DNA from: an uncultured Clostridia bacterium
Lineage (GTDB): Bacteria > Bacillota > Clostridia > Oscillospirales > Butyricicoccaceae
Length of the DNA stretch: 55,355 nucleotides
Direction: 5' to 3'
Assembly (NCBI GenBank): GCA_910589115.1
Contig: CAJUSB010000006.1
Coordinates: 1 to 55,355 of the forward strand
Shown here: in pieces, positions 33,491-41,942 of the stretch
How positions within the stretch are numbered: position 1 is the stretch's first letter
How the letters are laid out: the number at the start of each line of letters is the position of its first letter
Position numbers and translations under genes: made by a program
Notes under the pieces: generated by a model
Told to the model about the DNA's origin: nothing
The model's input: the letters and a program-made list of their open reading frames with translations, nothing else
Databases searched by the model: none

Positions 33491-35827
33491 TTAGCGGCGC
33501 GCCGTGCGGCGCTCCAGCCGCAAAACCAGCGCCGTCATGTCATCACTCGCGCCACGGTCAGTGGCCGCCATCACCAGCCGCGCCGCAAGATCCTTCGGAC
33601 TGTCCCCCGCCCGGTTGTAAAGCAGCTCGTGTATCCATCGGTCGTCCGTTCCATCACTAACACCGTCCGACAGCATGACAAACAAATCTCCATGCGCCAG
33701 ACGCAATGGTATACTCTCACTATCCTCCTCACTTAGACCGACTGGTAGGGACGCATTGTTTAAGCGCGTGATGCCGCCCGACGCCATCAGATAACTCGGC
33801 GCTGCACCACATTTCAAAGACGACGCACGCCCGGAAAATAAATCAACCGTCAGCGCGTCCAGCGTCACAAACCGCCGCCCATCACACTGAATCCGATAAG
33901 ACGGCGCAACCGCTTTCAAAGTGTCCTCAATCGGTACGCCCGCCTGGAGAAAGCGCTCCATCAGGCTGAGAAAGTTCCGACTGTCCCGCGCTGCCTGGTC
34001 GCCTGTGCCCATGCCGTCACATAACAGCAGGCACGCAACGCCTTCATCCGTCAGAAAATATCTGCCCGTGTCACCAGAAACGTTTTCACCCTCCTTCTGC
34101 CGCTGGCCAACACCTACAATCGCCCGGAATGCCGCCTGCTCCCGCAGAACAATCCGCTCGCCCAATTCATCCTCAACCAGGACAGGCTCCGTTAAGCTGA
34201 CCGATAGAAGCGCCGATAGTCCAGCTGTGAAGCCTTGCCGCTGGTCCAGTATGTCGCCAATGCCCGGCCCCGTCAGCTCCACCCGCAGCCGTCCCAGCCC
34301 GTCCCGGAAAACCGCCGCCTGTTCCGCCGTGCCGAATGCCTGCGCATACCGCCGCACCTGCTTCTCCCGCGCAGGTAAAGAGATGAAATCCTGCGACATC
34401 CCGCTGGACATCTGACGGAATATGCCCGTGATCCCCGCGTATTGCTTGGCAATCAGAGAGCGGTTTTCTTCTTGACGGTCGCGGTATTCCTGCTTTTCCC
34501 GCAGGGTGTACAGCGATTCGTTGATCGTCCGCAGCAGCTCGGGGAAATGCACGCACCGGCTTGAAAAATGCTGGGGAAAGTCGCCCGCTTCGGCCCGTCC
34601 GCGGCGCAGCATGGGAACGGCCGCATCACTGAGTACGCTGAGCGTGGAAATGTAATCCTTTTGCCAGCAGTATGCGCAGATGGAGCACTTGCGGCATACC
34701 CGTTCGGCTGCCGCATCAAAAACAGCGTGGCTTTCTTCGTCCGCCGATGCTTTGCCGTACTGTGCACCCGACATCATGGATAAGTACATTTCATAAAATG
34801 CCTGCGCCGCTTCGCCCGCGCGGCGGCGCGAACACTGCCGCAGCCGCGCCGCCGCATCCGAGACCTGCGCACGTTCGGGCAGCAAAGTTTCGCCTACGCC
34901 AGTCCAGAAACTGTTCGGCAGTGCAGCAAAAATCAGTGCGGCGACCGCGACCTCATAAATAGACGGCAGGAAAGCCGCCCGATCCACGCCCAGCAGAGCC
35001 GCGCATCCCGCCGCCGCCGTGAAGAACAAAGCGAACAGCCGCCGTCCCGATTCGCGGAACGCACCCGCCGACAGCGCCGAGAATGCATACAGGCAGGTAA
35101 AGTAGGCTCCGCCTGCCCCGGCCGCGTCCATCGTCATACCGAACGCAACACCGACCGCCGCCCCGACCGCACTGCCGCACAGGCAGGCCGCTCCCATAAC
35201 GATCAGCACCGCCGCGATCCGCGCAGGCGCGAACCGTCCGAACAGGAGCAGGTCACTCAGCGACAGCAGCAGCGTCGCCGTGACCACCAGAAAGGCGGAA
35301 GGCCGCGCAATGACTCCTTCCGGGGGTGGCGAAAGAGCGGCCATATAGAACCAGCAGGCCGCCGCCGTGAGCACCAGCGTGCACAGGAAGGGCGCCAGCC
35401 AGCGTGCGCTGGCAATCGGCACGAACACGAATGTACACGCGCCCATTGCGACGGTTGTTGCCGTGGGAATAAACCACCGCAGGCGCATCAGGGGTGACCC
35501 GCCGAACACATGCGCCGTGCACAGGGTCAGCAGTGCAGCTGCCGCATAGCCCACCGCCTGCGGGTCGCCGGGCCGCAGGAACAAATAGCCGAAAAATGCG
35601 CCGATTACAGCCGGCACGCCGCCGCCAACGGTGCACATAGCCCCCGCCATTGCCGTTCCAAAGGGGGCAAAACCTCCGAAAATCGTTGCACGGGCGAGGA
35701 CTGCACACGAAAGGAACTGCATTGATATGCGCAGGATGGTACGCACGGTATGCGCCTGGAAAATGCGTTCGCGCGTGGCTGCGGCCTGCGCTGCCGCAGC
35801 AAATATCCGGTTTTTTTGCTTGTCCAT
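33491..35827 (-). CDS. spoIIE: Stage II sporulation protein E, PP2C-type phosphatase
   Basis: Membrane-bound serine phosphatase that dephosphorylates SpoIIAA to release sigma-F in the forespore and takes part in polar septation. The 778 residues are close to the B. subtilis length. About ten hydrophobic helices occupy roughly residues 40-330; a central regulatory region follows; the last 250 residues are the PP2C domain, with CLLLCDGMGTGDQAARDSRN and DLFVMLSDGVSDGTDDRWI carrying the metal-binding aspartates. ATG 35827 has AAGGAGG upstream; the extra residues to 36040 are unlike the family. No clear consensus promoter is seen, which is normal for a Spo0A-driven gene. Confidence 0.95.
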   Translation of the reverse strand: MDKQKNRIFAAAAQAAATRERIFQAHTVRTILRISMQFLSCAVLARATIFGGFAPFGTAMAGAMCTVGGGVPAVIGAFFGYLFLRPGDPQAVGYAAAALLTLCTAHVFGGSPLMRLRWFIPTATTVAMGACTFVFVPIASARWLAPFLCTLVLTAAACWFYMAALSPPPEGVIARPSAFLVVTATLLLSLSDLLLFGRFAPARIAAVLIVMGAACLCGSAVGAAVGVAFGMTMDAAGAGGAYFTCLYAFSALSAGAFRESGRRLFALFFTAAAGCAALLGVDRAAFLPSIYEVAVAALIFAALPNSFWTGVGETLLPERAQVSDAAARLRQCSRRRAGEAAQAFYEMYLSMMSGAQYGKASADEESHAVFDAAAERVCRKCSICAYCWQKDYISTLSVLSDAAVPMLRRGRAEAGDFPQHFSSRCVHFPELLRTINESLYTLREKQEYRDRQEENRSLIAKQYAGITGIFRQMSSGMSQDFISLPAREKQVRRYAQAFGTAEQAAVFRDGLGRLRVELTGPGIGDILDQRQGFTAGLSALLSVSLTEPVLVEDELGERIVLREQAAFRAIVGVGQRQKEGENVSGDTGRYFLTDEGVACLLLCDGMGTGDQAARDSRNFLSLMERFLQAGVPIEDTLKAVAPSYRIQCDGRRFVTLDALTVDLFSGRASSLKCGAAPSYLMASGGITRLNNASLPVGLSEEDSESIPLRLAHGDLFVMLSDGVSDGTDDRWIHELLYNRAGDSPKDLAARLVMAATDRGASDDMTALVLRLERRTARR

Positions 35828-36150
35828 AGCTTTGCAATCCTCCTTGTGGGAAACGATACCCGGTGGCCCGAGAAATGGCGGACAGGAGCGGGGCGGCACG
35901 CAAAGCCAGTTTTTTGCGGGAAAGCGGCAGAGATTTCCGCGGGGCTGGCGAAGCCCGTCCGTCGTTTGCCGGGTGATCGGGTAGGGCTTTAGTATATTCC
36001 TTATATTCTGCGAGCTTTGGCGGGAAATACAAAGGGACATGGAAAAGTTTTGAAAAAATTCAGTTTCTTCTTGTTTAAGCGTTTTAGAGCGGAAATTGGT
36101 GTCGCAAATACGAAAACGGAGGGAAATCGCCTGTCACTTCCCGGCATAAC
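35828..36150. other. Upstream region of spoIIE
   Basis: No gene. A minus-strand TATACT (35996-35991) is a possible -10 giving a leader of about 155 nt, but no recognisable -35 lies 17 or 21 bases upstream and I could not find a convincing Spo0A box. The stretch beyond 36040 is AT-rich and featureless. Confidence 0.4.
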
Positions 36151-36180
36151 AAAAAAGCCGTCGGTTTCCGGCGGCTTTTT
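36151..36180. terminator. Bidirectional terminator
   Basis: AAAAAGCCGTCGG, loop TTT, CCGGCGGCTTTTT: a 13-bp stem with one G-T pair, flanked by A and T runs on both sides. It separates the spoIIE upstream region from the symporter gene. Confidence 0.8.
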
Positions 36181-36188
36181 CGTTTTCT

Positions 36189-36316
36189 CCGCCTGCGCGG
36201 ACGGCGCCAGAGGGACTTGTCCCTCTGGACTCCCTTCCTCCGCTGCGGCGGGGAGGGGTGCGTTACTGTCGTTTGTACGTGCTGCTTCGCCCCGCCAAAA
36301 GGACGGCGGGGCGAAG
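36189..36316 (-). repeat. Dispersed repeat element, copy 7 (minus orientation)
   Basis: Central hairpin CCAGAGGGAC, loop TT, GTCCCTCTGG (36207-36228), then CCGCTGCGGCGGGG, GGGTGCG and the GC hairpin CTTCGCCCCGCC/GGCGGGGCGAAG (36285-36316). The AT palindrome module is absent. It lies 64 bases downstream of the symporter stop. Confidence 0.85.
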
Positions 36317-36380
36317 GGGCGGCTGCGGCAGGATTTTTGTGTATCCTATATCTTATGATAGGAAATGTGTGGGGCCCCGT

Positions 36381-38042
36381 TTAGGCGGCAATGCCGAGCG
36401 GGGAGAACACGATGTAGATAGCAACTGCAAGCACCAGCCCAGTGATGGAAACCACATGGCGGTATTTCCAGGGGGTCAGGTCTACCGCGCCAACATCCTG
36501 CAAAACATACGCCTCTGCCGGGCGGAACTTATCGAGCGCCCACATGATGGCGAGTTCTACCGGGAACAGGACGGCCATTGCATACAGGTAATGGATCTGG
36601 TTGGTCGTACCCGGATAGCAGGGGGCCATCAGCAGGAACGCGCCATAGCAAATGACATGTACTGCTGTAATGATTTTTGGGGTATAGGCGGGGAGATGCT
36701 TGAACATGAACACGCCCAGGATGGTGCAAAGCACCGGCAGCGAAACAAACTGGCTCATGGAGTTGAGGAATGTTGTAATACCTTCCGCTTTCATGACGAA
36801 CGGCGCGATTACAATCGAGATGCAGCCCGCAATGGTACCATAGATTTTGCCGACCTTTACACATTTGACATCGGAAGCCGACGGATTGACTGCTGAACGG
36901 TACAGGTCCAGCGTGAACATTGTGGAGGCGGAATTGAGCACCGAGTTAAAGGAGGACAGGATCGCGCCGAACATGACTGCTGCAAAGAAACCCATAATCG
37001 GCTTGGGGATGATTTCCGCAATCAGGGCAGGATATGCAAAGTCGATTGCGCCCTTGCCCGCAGACGCCAGCGAATCCTGAATAGAGGGCAGATAAAAGGC
37101 GATGATACCGGGGATAACCAGATACAGCGGCCCAAGGCACTTGAGGAAGCCGCAGAAGATGGCACCCTTCTGCCCTTCTTTCAGGGACTTTGCGGCCAGT
37201 GAACGCTGGACAAAGGATTGATTGGTGCACCACCAGTACAGATTGTTGAAGAACATACCGGTGATAATGAGCGGCCATGGGACTTCGGGTTCCGGCGCAT
37301 TCCAGGCGTTGACTGCGTTCATCTTTGCGGGGTCAGCCTGAACAATATAGCGGATGCCGTCAAGGATGCCGCTGCCGCCGGTCTGCTGTGCCAGCACGGC
37401 AAATCCAATGAAAGGAACCATCAGGCCGCCGATAATCAGGCCGATGCCGTTAATGGTATCGGATACCGCGACTGCTTTCAGGCCGCCGAAAATCGCATAG
37501 CAGCCGCCGATAATGCCAATGACGACACAAAGGATTGCAACCGACTGGAAGACCGACACGCCAAGCGTACTGGAGATGCCGAAAATCCGTTCAAAGACGA
37601 CCGCGCCTGAATAAAGGATAACCGGCAGATTCAAGATGGAATACATGATAACGATAATTGCTGAAAACATGGTTTTTGTGCCTTTGCCATAGCGGACCTC
37701 CATCAGGGACGGAATGGTCATTGCTCCCATTTTCAGGTAGCGCGGCAGGAAATAATATGCCAGCACGAGCAGTGTGAACATTGAGCCGACTTCCCAGGCG
37801 ATTGGGCCCATGTTTGATTTCCAGCTTTGGCCGTTGAGGCCGACCAGCTGTTCTGCCGAGAGGTTGGTCAGCAGCAGGGAACCAGCGATAACAACACCGG
37901 GCAGCCCGCGTCCGGCTAAAAAATAGCCTTCGGCTGATTCCAAGTCCTCGCCGCGCGTTTTCCAGCTGGAAATAATCGCGACAAGGGCGGTAAAGAGTAC
38001 AAACGAAATCATGATCCAAATGGTAGAGCTGAAGAATGCCAT
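36381..38042 (-). CDS. Sodium:solute symporter, SSS family
   Basis: Sodium-coupled uptake of a small organic solute, probably a sugar or sugar derivative given the LacI-type regulator next door. The 553 residues have about 14 hydrophobic helices. SSS features include SAEGYFLAGRGLPGVVIAG and LLLTNLSAEQLVGLNG in the first helices, VVIGIIGGCYAIFGGLKAVA, and FAAVMFGAILSSFNSVLNSA in helix 8, the region that forms the second Na+ site in vSGLT-type proteins. AAGGGG precedes the ATG. Promoter on the minus strand at 38221-38249. The substrate is not readable from sequence. Confidence 0.9.
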   Translation of the reverse strand: MAFFSSTIWIMISFVLFTALVAIISSWKTRGEDLESAEGYFLAGRGLPGVVIAGSLLLTNLSAEQLVGLNGQSWKSNMGPIAWEVGSMFTLLVLAYYFLPRYLKMGAMTIPSLMEVRYGKGTKTMFSAIIVIMYSILNLPVILYSGAVVFERIFGISSTLGVSVFQSVAILCVVIGIIGGCYAIFGGLKAVAVSDTINGIGLIIGGLMVPFIGFAVLAQQTGGSGILDGIRYIVQADPAKMNAVNAWNAPEPEVPWPLIITGMFFNNLYWWCTNQSFVQRSLAAKSLKEGQKGAIFCGFLKCLGPLYLVIPGIIAFYLPSIQDSLASAGKGAIDFAYPALIAEIIPKPIMGFFAAVMFGAILSSFNSVLNSASTMFTLDLYRSAVNPSASDVKCVKVGKIYGTIAGCISIVIAPFVMKAEGITTFLNSMSQFVSLPVLCTILGVFMFKHLPAYTPKIITAVHVICYGAFLLMAPCYPGTTNQIHYLYAMAVLFPVELAIMWALDKFRPAEAYVLQDVGAVDLTPWKYRHVVSITGLVLAVAIYIVFSPLGIAA

Positions 38043-38220
38043 ACAGAAAACCCCTTTTCTGATCGTTATTTGTGGTGATTACCTGGATTGCAGAGGGAAG
38101 CGTGCACGTGAACGCATTTTCGGAAAAATTTGCTCCCCGCTGCTCTGGCCCCCGGAATCCCCAATTTCGGCTTGTGAGCTGGTGCTTGACCACGCGGAGA
38201 ACTTTTTTCTTTGTGTTTTA

Positions 38221-38249
38221 AGTATAACACCTGATTTTCGACTTTGCAA
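38221..38249 (-). promoter_or_regulatory. Symporter promoter with overlapping palindrome
   Basis: On the minus strand TTGCAA (38249-38244), 17 bases, TATACT (38226-38221). The -35 lies inside ACTTTGCAAGT (38241-38251), a near-perfect palindrome also found at the divergent regulator's promoter. Confidence 0.7.
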
Positions 38250-38579
38250 GTCATTTTCCGCAAAAAAACGTGTGCTTTTCTTTTTTGTAACACCCGACAA
38301 ATCAGCTGCGTCCGCTTTGTGGAATTGGCAAAGGGAATATTTAACATTTGCGTGCACTTGCGTTCAATCATTGTGCAGAACAGCAAATAGAAGGCAATGC
38401 TAATTGTGCATTTTTTGTCTGTTTGATTAAAAAGGATTTTAGCAAAAAGGGAGATTCTATATCAATGGAAGGTGATAGGGGAGTTTGTTTTGCGTTTTGA
38501 TGTATTCTGATAAACTTTTGAATAACTTATGGTTTTGTTTCTGTATCAGGGAGGAGCAGCAGGAGGGCAGTCATGGTAA

Positions 38580-38592
38580 TGTGCATTGCACA
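38580..38592. promoter_or_regulatory. Palindrome TGTGCATTGCACA
   Basis: A perfect 13-base palindrome about 35 bases upstream of the regulator's -35. It is a candidate operator in the intergenic region, which also contains GCGTGCA at 38100, 38350, 38603 and 38636. Confidence 0.45.
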
Positions 38593-38625
38593 GGACGTTT
38601 TCGCGTGCAAAGGGGCAAACTTTCT

Positions 38626-38654
38626 TTGCAAAGCTGCGTGCAGTGTGCTATAAT
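38626..38654 (+). promoter_or_regulatory. Promoter of the LacI-family gene with overlapping palindrome
   Basis: TTGCAA (38626-38631), 17 bases, TATAAT (38649-38654). The -35 is embedded in the perfect palindrome CTTTGCAAAG (38624-38633). Confidence 0.8.
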
Positions 38655-38684
38655 AAAGGTAAATCTAAAAAGGAGGGCCGATGC

Positions 38685-39746
38685 ATGGCTGTTACTTCGC
38701 AGCAGATTGCCGAGCTGGCGGGTGTTTCGCGCGGCACGGTGGACCGCGCATTGCACAATCGGGGACGTGTCAACCCTGAGGTTGCTGCACGCATTCATAA
38801 GATTGCCGCCGAATTGGGCTATAAACCGAATATCATCGGACAGGCGCTGGTGCGCACCAAGCGTGATTTTATGCTGGGTGTTATTTTGCAGTCTGCCGAA
38901 ACCCCGACCATGCAGATTATTGCGGCGGGCGTCCGTCAAACCGCTGCTGCGCTGCGCGGTTCGGGTGTAGAACTGGACCTGCGGGAAATTTCGGGCCTGG
39001 ATGTCGGCAAAGTCCTTGAGGAGATAGACGGTCTGGTGGGGCGGGGGATGCGCGGCCTTGCCATCGCCCCCAGCAATGCGCCCGAACTCACCGAGCGGAT
39101 CAATGAGCTGGCGGAAAAGGGGATTCCGGTTGTCACACTGAATTCCGACCTTCCGGCGAGCCGCCGTCTGTGCTTTATCGGGATGGACAATTACCGTGCC
39201 GGACAGACGGCGGCATATCTTATGCGGCAGCTGCTGTCTGACGGCGGACGCGTTTTCCCGCTGGCGGGACATCTTAATAATACGGCGCATAACAGCCGTC
39301 TCAATGGGTTCTTTGACGCGCTGCGTGCGGCGGGGGCTTCCGAGCTGGAAATACTGCCCTTTCAGCCGTGCTTTGACCGGGATGATTACGCTTACGAAAT
39401 CACACAGCATGTCCTGCGGGAATCGCCCGATCTTTCTGGTATTTATGTTGCGTCGAACGGACAGCAGGGCGTTTGCACTGCGATTGCCGAGCTGGGTTTG
39501 ACCGGAAAGGTACGTGTCATTGCTTACGACCTGAATGCCCCGAATATGAAACTTTTACAGGAGGGCAGCTTGAGCTTTGCGATTGATCAGGAGCCTTTCG
39601 AGCAGGGCCGCCGCCCCTTGCAGATACTGTACGATTATTTGCTATATGATAAAAAGCCGGAAAAGCAGCTGCTGTATACAGATATTTTGATTCGCACGAA
39701 ATATAACAGCGACCTTCCGCCCGCATTTTCCGCGCAGGAGGGATAG
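38685..39746 (+). CDS. LacI-family transcriptional regulator
   Basis: The 353-residue regulator has an N-terminal LacI helix-turn-helix and hinge (QQIAELAGVSRGTVDRAL and NPEVAARIHKIAAELGYKPN) and a periplasmic-binding-protein-type ligand domain (MLGVILQSAETPTMQIIAAG, GIPVVTLNSDLPASRRLCFI, GIYVASNGQQGVCTAIAEL), closest in pattern to sugar-responsive members. ATG 38685 has AAGGAGG with 9-base spacing; the frame open to 38586 crosses its own promoter. It is divergent from the SSS symporter and shares a CTTTGCAARG-type site at both promoters, so it probably controls both. Two genes follow on the same strand. Confidence 0.92.
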   Translation: MAVTSQQIAELAGVSRGTVDRALHNRGRVNPEVAARIHKIAAELGYKPNIIGQALVRTKRDFMLGVILQSAETPTMQIIAAGVRQTAAALRGSGVELDLREISGLDVGKVLEEIDGLVGRGMRGLAIAPSNAPELTERINELAEKGIPVVTLNSDLPASRRLCFIGMDNYRAGQTAAYLMRQLLSDGGRVFPLAGHLNNTAHNSRLNGFFDALRAAGASELEILPFQPCFDRDDYAYEITQHVLRESPDLSGIYVASNGQQGVCTAIAELGLTGKVRVIAYDLNAPNMKLLQEGSLSFAIDQEPFEQGRRPLQILYDYLLYDKKPEKQLLYTDILIRTKYNSDLPPAFSAQEG

Positions 39747-39766
39747 GACAAAAAGGAGGAAAATCC

Positions 39767-40279
39767 ATGCCAAAGCTACGAAAAATGTTGGGCAGTGCTG
39801 ACAGTGAAGAAGTTACCGCGCTGATGCGCGCGATGGAAACGCAAAGCCTGACGACGCTTGCCGGTTGGGCGCTCCGCTGTGCAGAGGAGCGGTATTTGCC
39901 GTTGCTGCCACCGGAGGAACGGTTTACGGATGCCGTATCTGCCGTGCACCGTCACCTTTCGGGAGAACTGCCAAAAAGCGGCCTTCGTCCATTTCTGGCG
40001 CAGGCGCGTAAGGCTGCGCAGGAGACCGAGGGGGCGGTTGAACAGGCGGCGGCGCGTGCTGTAGCGACGGCCTGCGCAGTGGCACAGACCCCGACGAACG
40101 CACTGGGGTTTACCTTTTATGGCGCGGCAGCGGCGGCATATCATGAATTGGGGCTTTCAGCGGGGCAGGATTGTTACGATGCACGCGCGGCGGAGGAATT
40201 TACCGCCCTGCGCCGCCTGCTGGAAGCGGTTTCAGTGGAAGCGGAACCCCATCCGGTGCACCTGCAATGGAATTGCTGA
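39767..40279 (+). CDS. Helical protein resembling the Imm5-like immunity domain
   Basis: A 170-residue, Ala-rich, all-helical soluble protein: LTTLAGWALRCAEERYLPLL, DAVSAVHRHLSGELPKSGLR, AARAVATACAVAQTPTNALG, FYGAAAAAYHELG. The helix pattern and the ALxCAE...LPLL opening resemble the putative immunity (Imm5-like) domain, but no toxin gene is next to it, so a role in immunity is not supported by context. AAGGAGG precedes the ATG. It follows the LacI-family gene by 20 bases and overlaps the next gene by 13, so all three are likely one operon. Confidence 0.6.
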   Translation: MPKLRKMLGSADSEEVTALMRAMETQSLTTLAGWALRCAEERYLPLLPPEERFTDAVSAVHRHLSGELPKSGLRPFLAQARKAAQETEGAVEQAAARAVATACAVAQTPTNALGFTFYGAAAAAYHELGLSAGQDCYDARAAEEFTALRRLLEAVSVEAEPHPVHLQWNC

Positions 40280-40884
40280 AGTCTGGCAGGCAGGCGGCCT
40301 TTGTTCGCCGTATATTGCTGCTGTCCTGCGGCGCGGCCATCCTTGCTTTTGGCCTGTTCAATATTCATAGCCAGAGCCATATTACCGAGGGCGGCGTGCT
40401 TGGCATGACGCTGCTGCTCCAGCATTGGCTGCATCTTTCTCCGGGGGTGACGGCGCCCGTGTTGGATATCGCCTGCTATCTGTTGGGACTGCGGGTGTTG
40501 GGAGCCGGATTTCTGGGTTGGGCGCTTGCGGGGAGTGCGGCATTTTCCGCTTTTTATAACCTGTATGAGCGGTTTGGTTATGTGCTGCCTGACCTTGGCG
40601 GCAGGCCGTTGCTGGCCGCGGTGCTCGGCGGACTGTTCGTAGGGATTGGCGTTGGAATGATTGTCCGAGCGGGCGGCGCTTCGGGCGGGGATGACGCGCT
40701 GGCACTGGCGATTGCAAAGGCGATTAAGTGTCCGCTTTCCCGCGCATATCTCGCGACGGATTTGACCGTTTTGCTGCTTTCGGTCAGTTATATCCCGCTG
40801 CGTAAGATTGCCTGTTCGTTGGTAACAGTTACGATTTCATCCTTTTGCATTGATTGGCTTTCCCGCAGCACCGGGAAACAGTGA
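40267..40884 (+). CDS. YitT/YczE-like integral membrane protein
   Basis: The 205 residues form five or six hydrophobic helices. The first reads FVRRILLLSCGAAILAFGLF and is followed by NIHSQSHITEGGVLGMTLLL, the ITxGGVxG pattern typical of YitT-type proteins; a second Gly-rich segment is MIVRAGGASGGDDALALAIA, and the C-terminus is short. Family function is poorly defined. The start at ATG 40267 lies inside the end of the preceding gene (13-base overlap, translational coupling); a longer frame to 40171 would overlap that gene by over 100 bases. A terminator follows. Confidence 0.82.
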   Translation: MELLKSGRQAAFVRRILLLSCGAAILAFGLFNIHSQSHITEGGVLGMTLLLQHWLHLSPGVTAPVLDIACYLLGLRVLGAGFLGWALAGSAAFSAFYNLYERFGYVLPDLGGRPLLAAVLGGLFVGIGVGMIVRAGGASGGDDALALAIAKAIKCPLSRAYLATDLTVLLLSVSYIPLRKIACSLVTVTISSFCIDWLSRSTGKQ

Positions 40885-40918
40885 GTTGTAAAAACATAAA
40901 TAAATGCCCTTTATTATG

Positions 40919-40955
40919 AAACGGACACTTTTCAACAGGAAAGTGTCCGTTTTTT
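40919..40955 (+). terminator. Terminator of the regulator operon
   Basis: AAACGGACACTTT, a short loop, AAAGTGTCCGTTT and further T residues, 35 bases after the stop. Confidence 0.92.
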
Positions 40956-40976
40956 GGCGCTTTCTGTATCTTTCAA

Positions 40977-41005
40977 CCTGTCCGCCGCCCTTTTTGGCGG
41001 GCAGG
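40977..41005. repeat. Solitary GC hairpin of the repeat family
   Basis: CCTGTCCGCC, a short loop, GGCGGGCAGG. It resembles the GC hairpin module of the dispersed element but without the rest. It follows the stop of the convergent minus-strand gene (41021) by 15 bases and could terminate it. Confidence 0.6.
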
Positions 41006-41020
41006 ATACGGCAAAAGCGC

Positions 41021-41611
41021 TTAAATTACATTATGGGAAAGAATCTCAAATTCCAGCGGAGCGTCCAGCGTTAAAAATTCTGCAATCAGATCCAGACCCA
41101 TGTAATCCTCTTCTTTGCCGCGCTCGTCGCCTGTGAGGCGCAGACTTAATAAAATTTGATAGTATCTGGTGATTTCCGGGCTGTCCATGGGGAGCCATTC
41201 TTCGACCCATTCCTTGCCGTTGTGGTACTTATGCCGCAGCTTTCCTGCTTTGATTTGGTAGGGCTGATACTTTTTATCCCGATAGACATAGCCATAGGAT
41301 ACATCACCCACATAATAATTCCCGGTGAGATACCGGATGTCAGGGAAAGAGTCTTCCTCAGACATGAGGTCATCGCTTTCGGGATCCAGGTAGTTCCGAT
41401 AGATGATTGCCTCAGCCAGCGACAGCATTTCGTTCCAGCGGGAAGCCAAGACCTGGTGCTCTTCCGGGGTGATGCCGTCTTCCAGAGTGATACGGGGCTT
41501 CATTTTGTCTTTCCAGGAGCTGTAGGTGTTTTCGGTGTTCTCTTTCTCAAAGATGATTTGGTGAGGATGAGCGCCGGTTTCCTGGCGTTGTGAATGCTCA
41601 AAAAAATCCAT
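41021..41611 (-). CDS. Hypothetical soluble protein
   Basis: The 196-residue protein has no signal peptide, membrane segment or motif that I recognise. It is acidic and aromatic-rich (YYVGDVSYGYVYRDKKYQPY, GKEWVEEWLPMDSPEITRYY), with a Gln/His/Glu-rich N-terminus. AAGGAG lies 10 bases upstream of ATG 41611; the longer frame to 41719 lacks an RBS. It stands alone, convergent with the regulator operon and separated from spoIIIAA by a repeat copy. Coding character is supported by the RBS, the clean frame and the terminator-like hairpin downstream. Confidence 0.7.
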   Translation of the reverse strand: MDFFEHSQRQETGAHPHQIIFEKENTENTYSSWKDKMKPRITLEDGITPEEHQVLASRWNEMLSLAEAIIYRNYLDPESDDLMSEEDSFPDIRYLTGNYYVGDVSYGYVYRDKKYQPYQIKAGKLRHKYHNGKEWVEEWLPMDSPEITRYYQILLSLRLTGDERGKEEDYMGLDLIAEFLTLDAPLEFEILSHNVI

Positions 41612-41744
41612 AAAGATGTATCTCCTTTTTGCCGCCTTGTGAATCAGTACAAATGAAGTATAACACGATTGCAAATGCCTTTCAATCCATTGCTGTTGGC
41701 TGATAAAGAAGAAACACAATTTTTAACGATGCACGAACCAAAAT

Positions 41745-41862
41745 CCCCCGTCCCCGCCGCAGCGGAGGAAAGCTGCGAAAGCAGCGTGGGGTCTGGGGCT
41801 AAGGCCCCAGCGGGTGCAGGGCATGGCCCGCCGGGAGTCCAGAGGGCAGAGCCCTTTGGCGT
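41745..41862 (+). repeat. Dispersed repeat element, copy 8
   Basis: CCCCGCCGCAGCGG, then the extra palindrome CTGGGGC-TAAG-GCCCCAG shared with copy 10, then the central hairpin CCAGAGGGC, loop AGA, GCCCTTTGG (41839-41859, one G-T pair). It fills most of the gap upstream of spoIIIAA, leaving about 80 bases for a promoter; CATAGAGT at 41919 resembles a sigma-E -10 but has no clear -35. Confidence 0.8.
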
Positions 41863-41942
41863 AACGAGAGATGCCGCAACCCGCCGCAAAAATTAGGTCT
41901 AAGCGGTGGACGGGCGGCATAGAGTGAAAGCAGGTGATGAAA

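Noticed and set aside
35895..35915. ACGCAAAGCC, resembling part of a c-di-GMP-I (GEMM) riboswitch
   Set aside because: Only this fragment matches; the GCAAACC half, the spacing and the downstream tetraloop receptor are absent, and it is antisense to the spoIIE leader.
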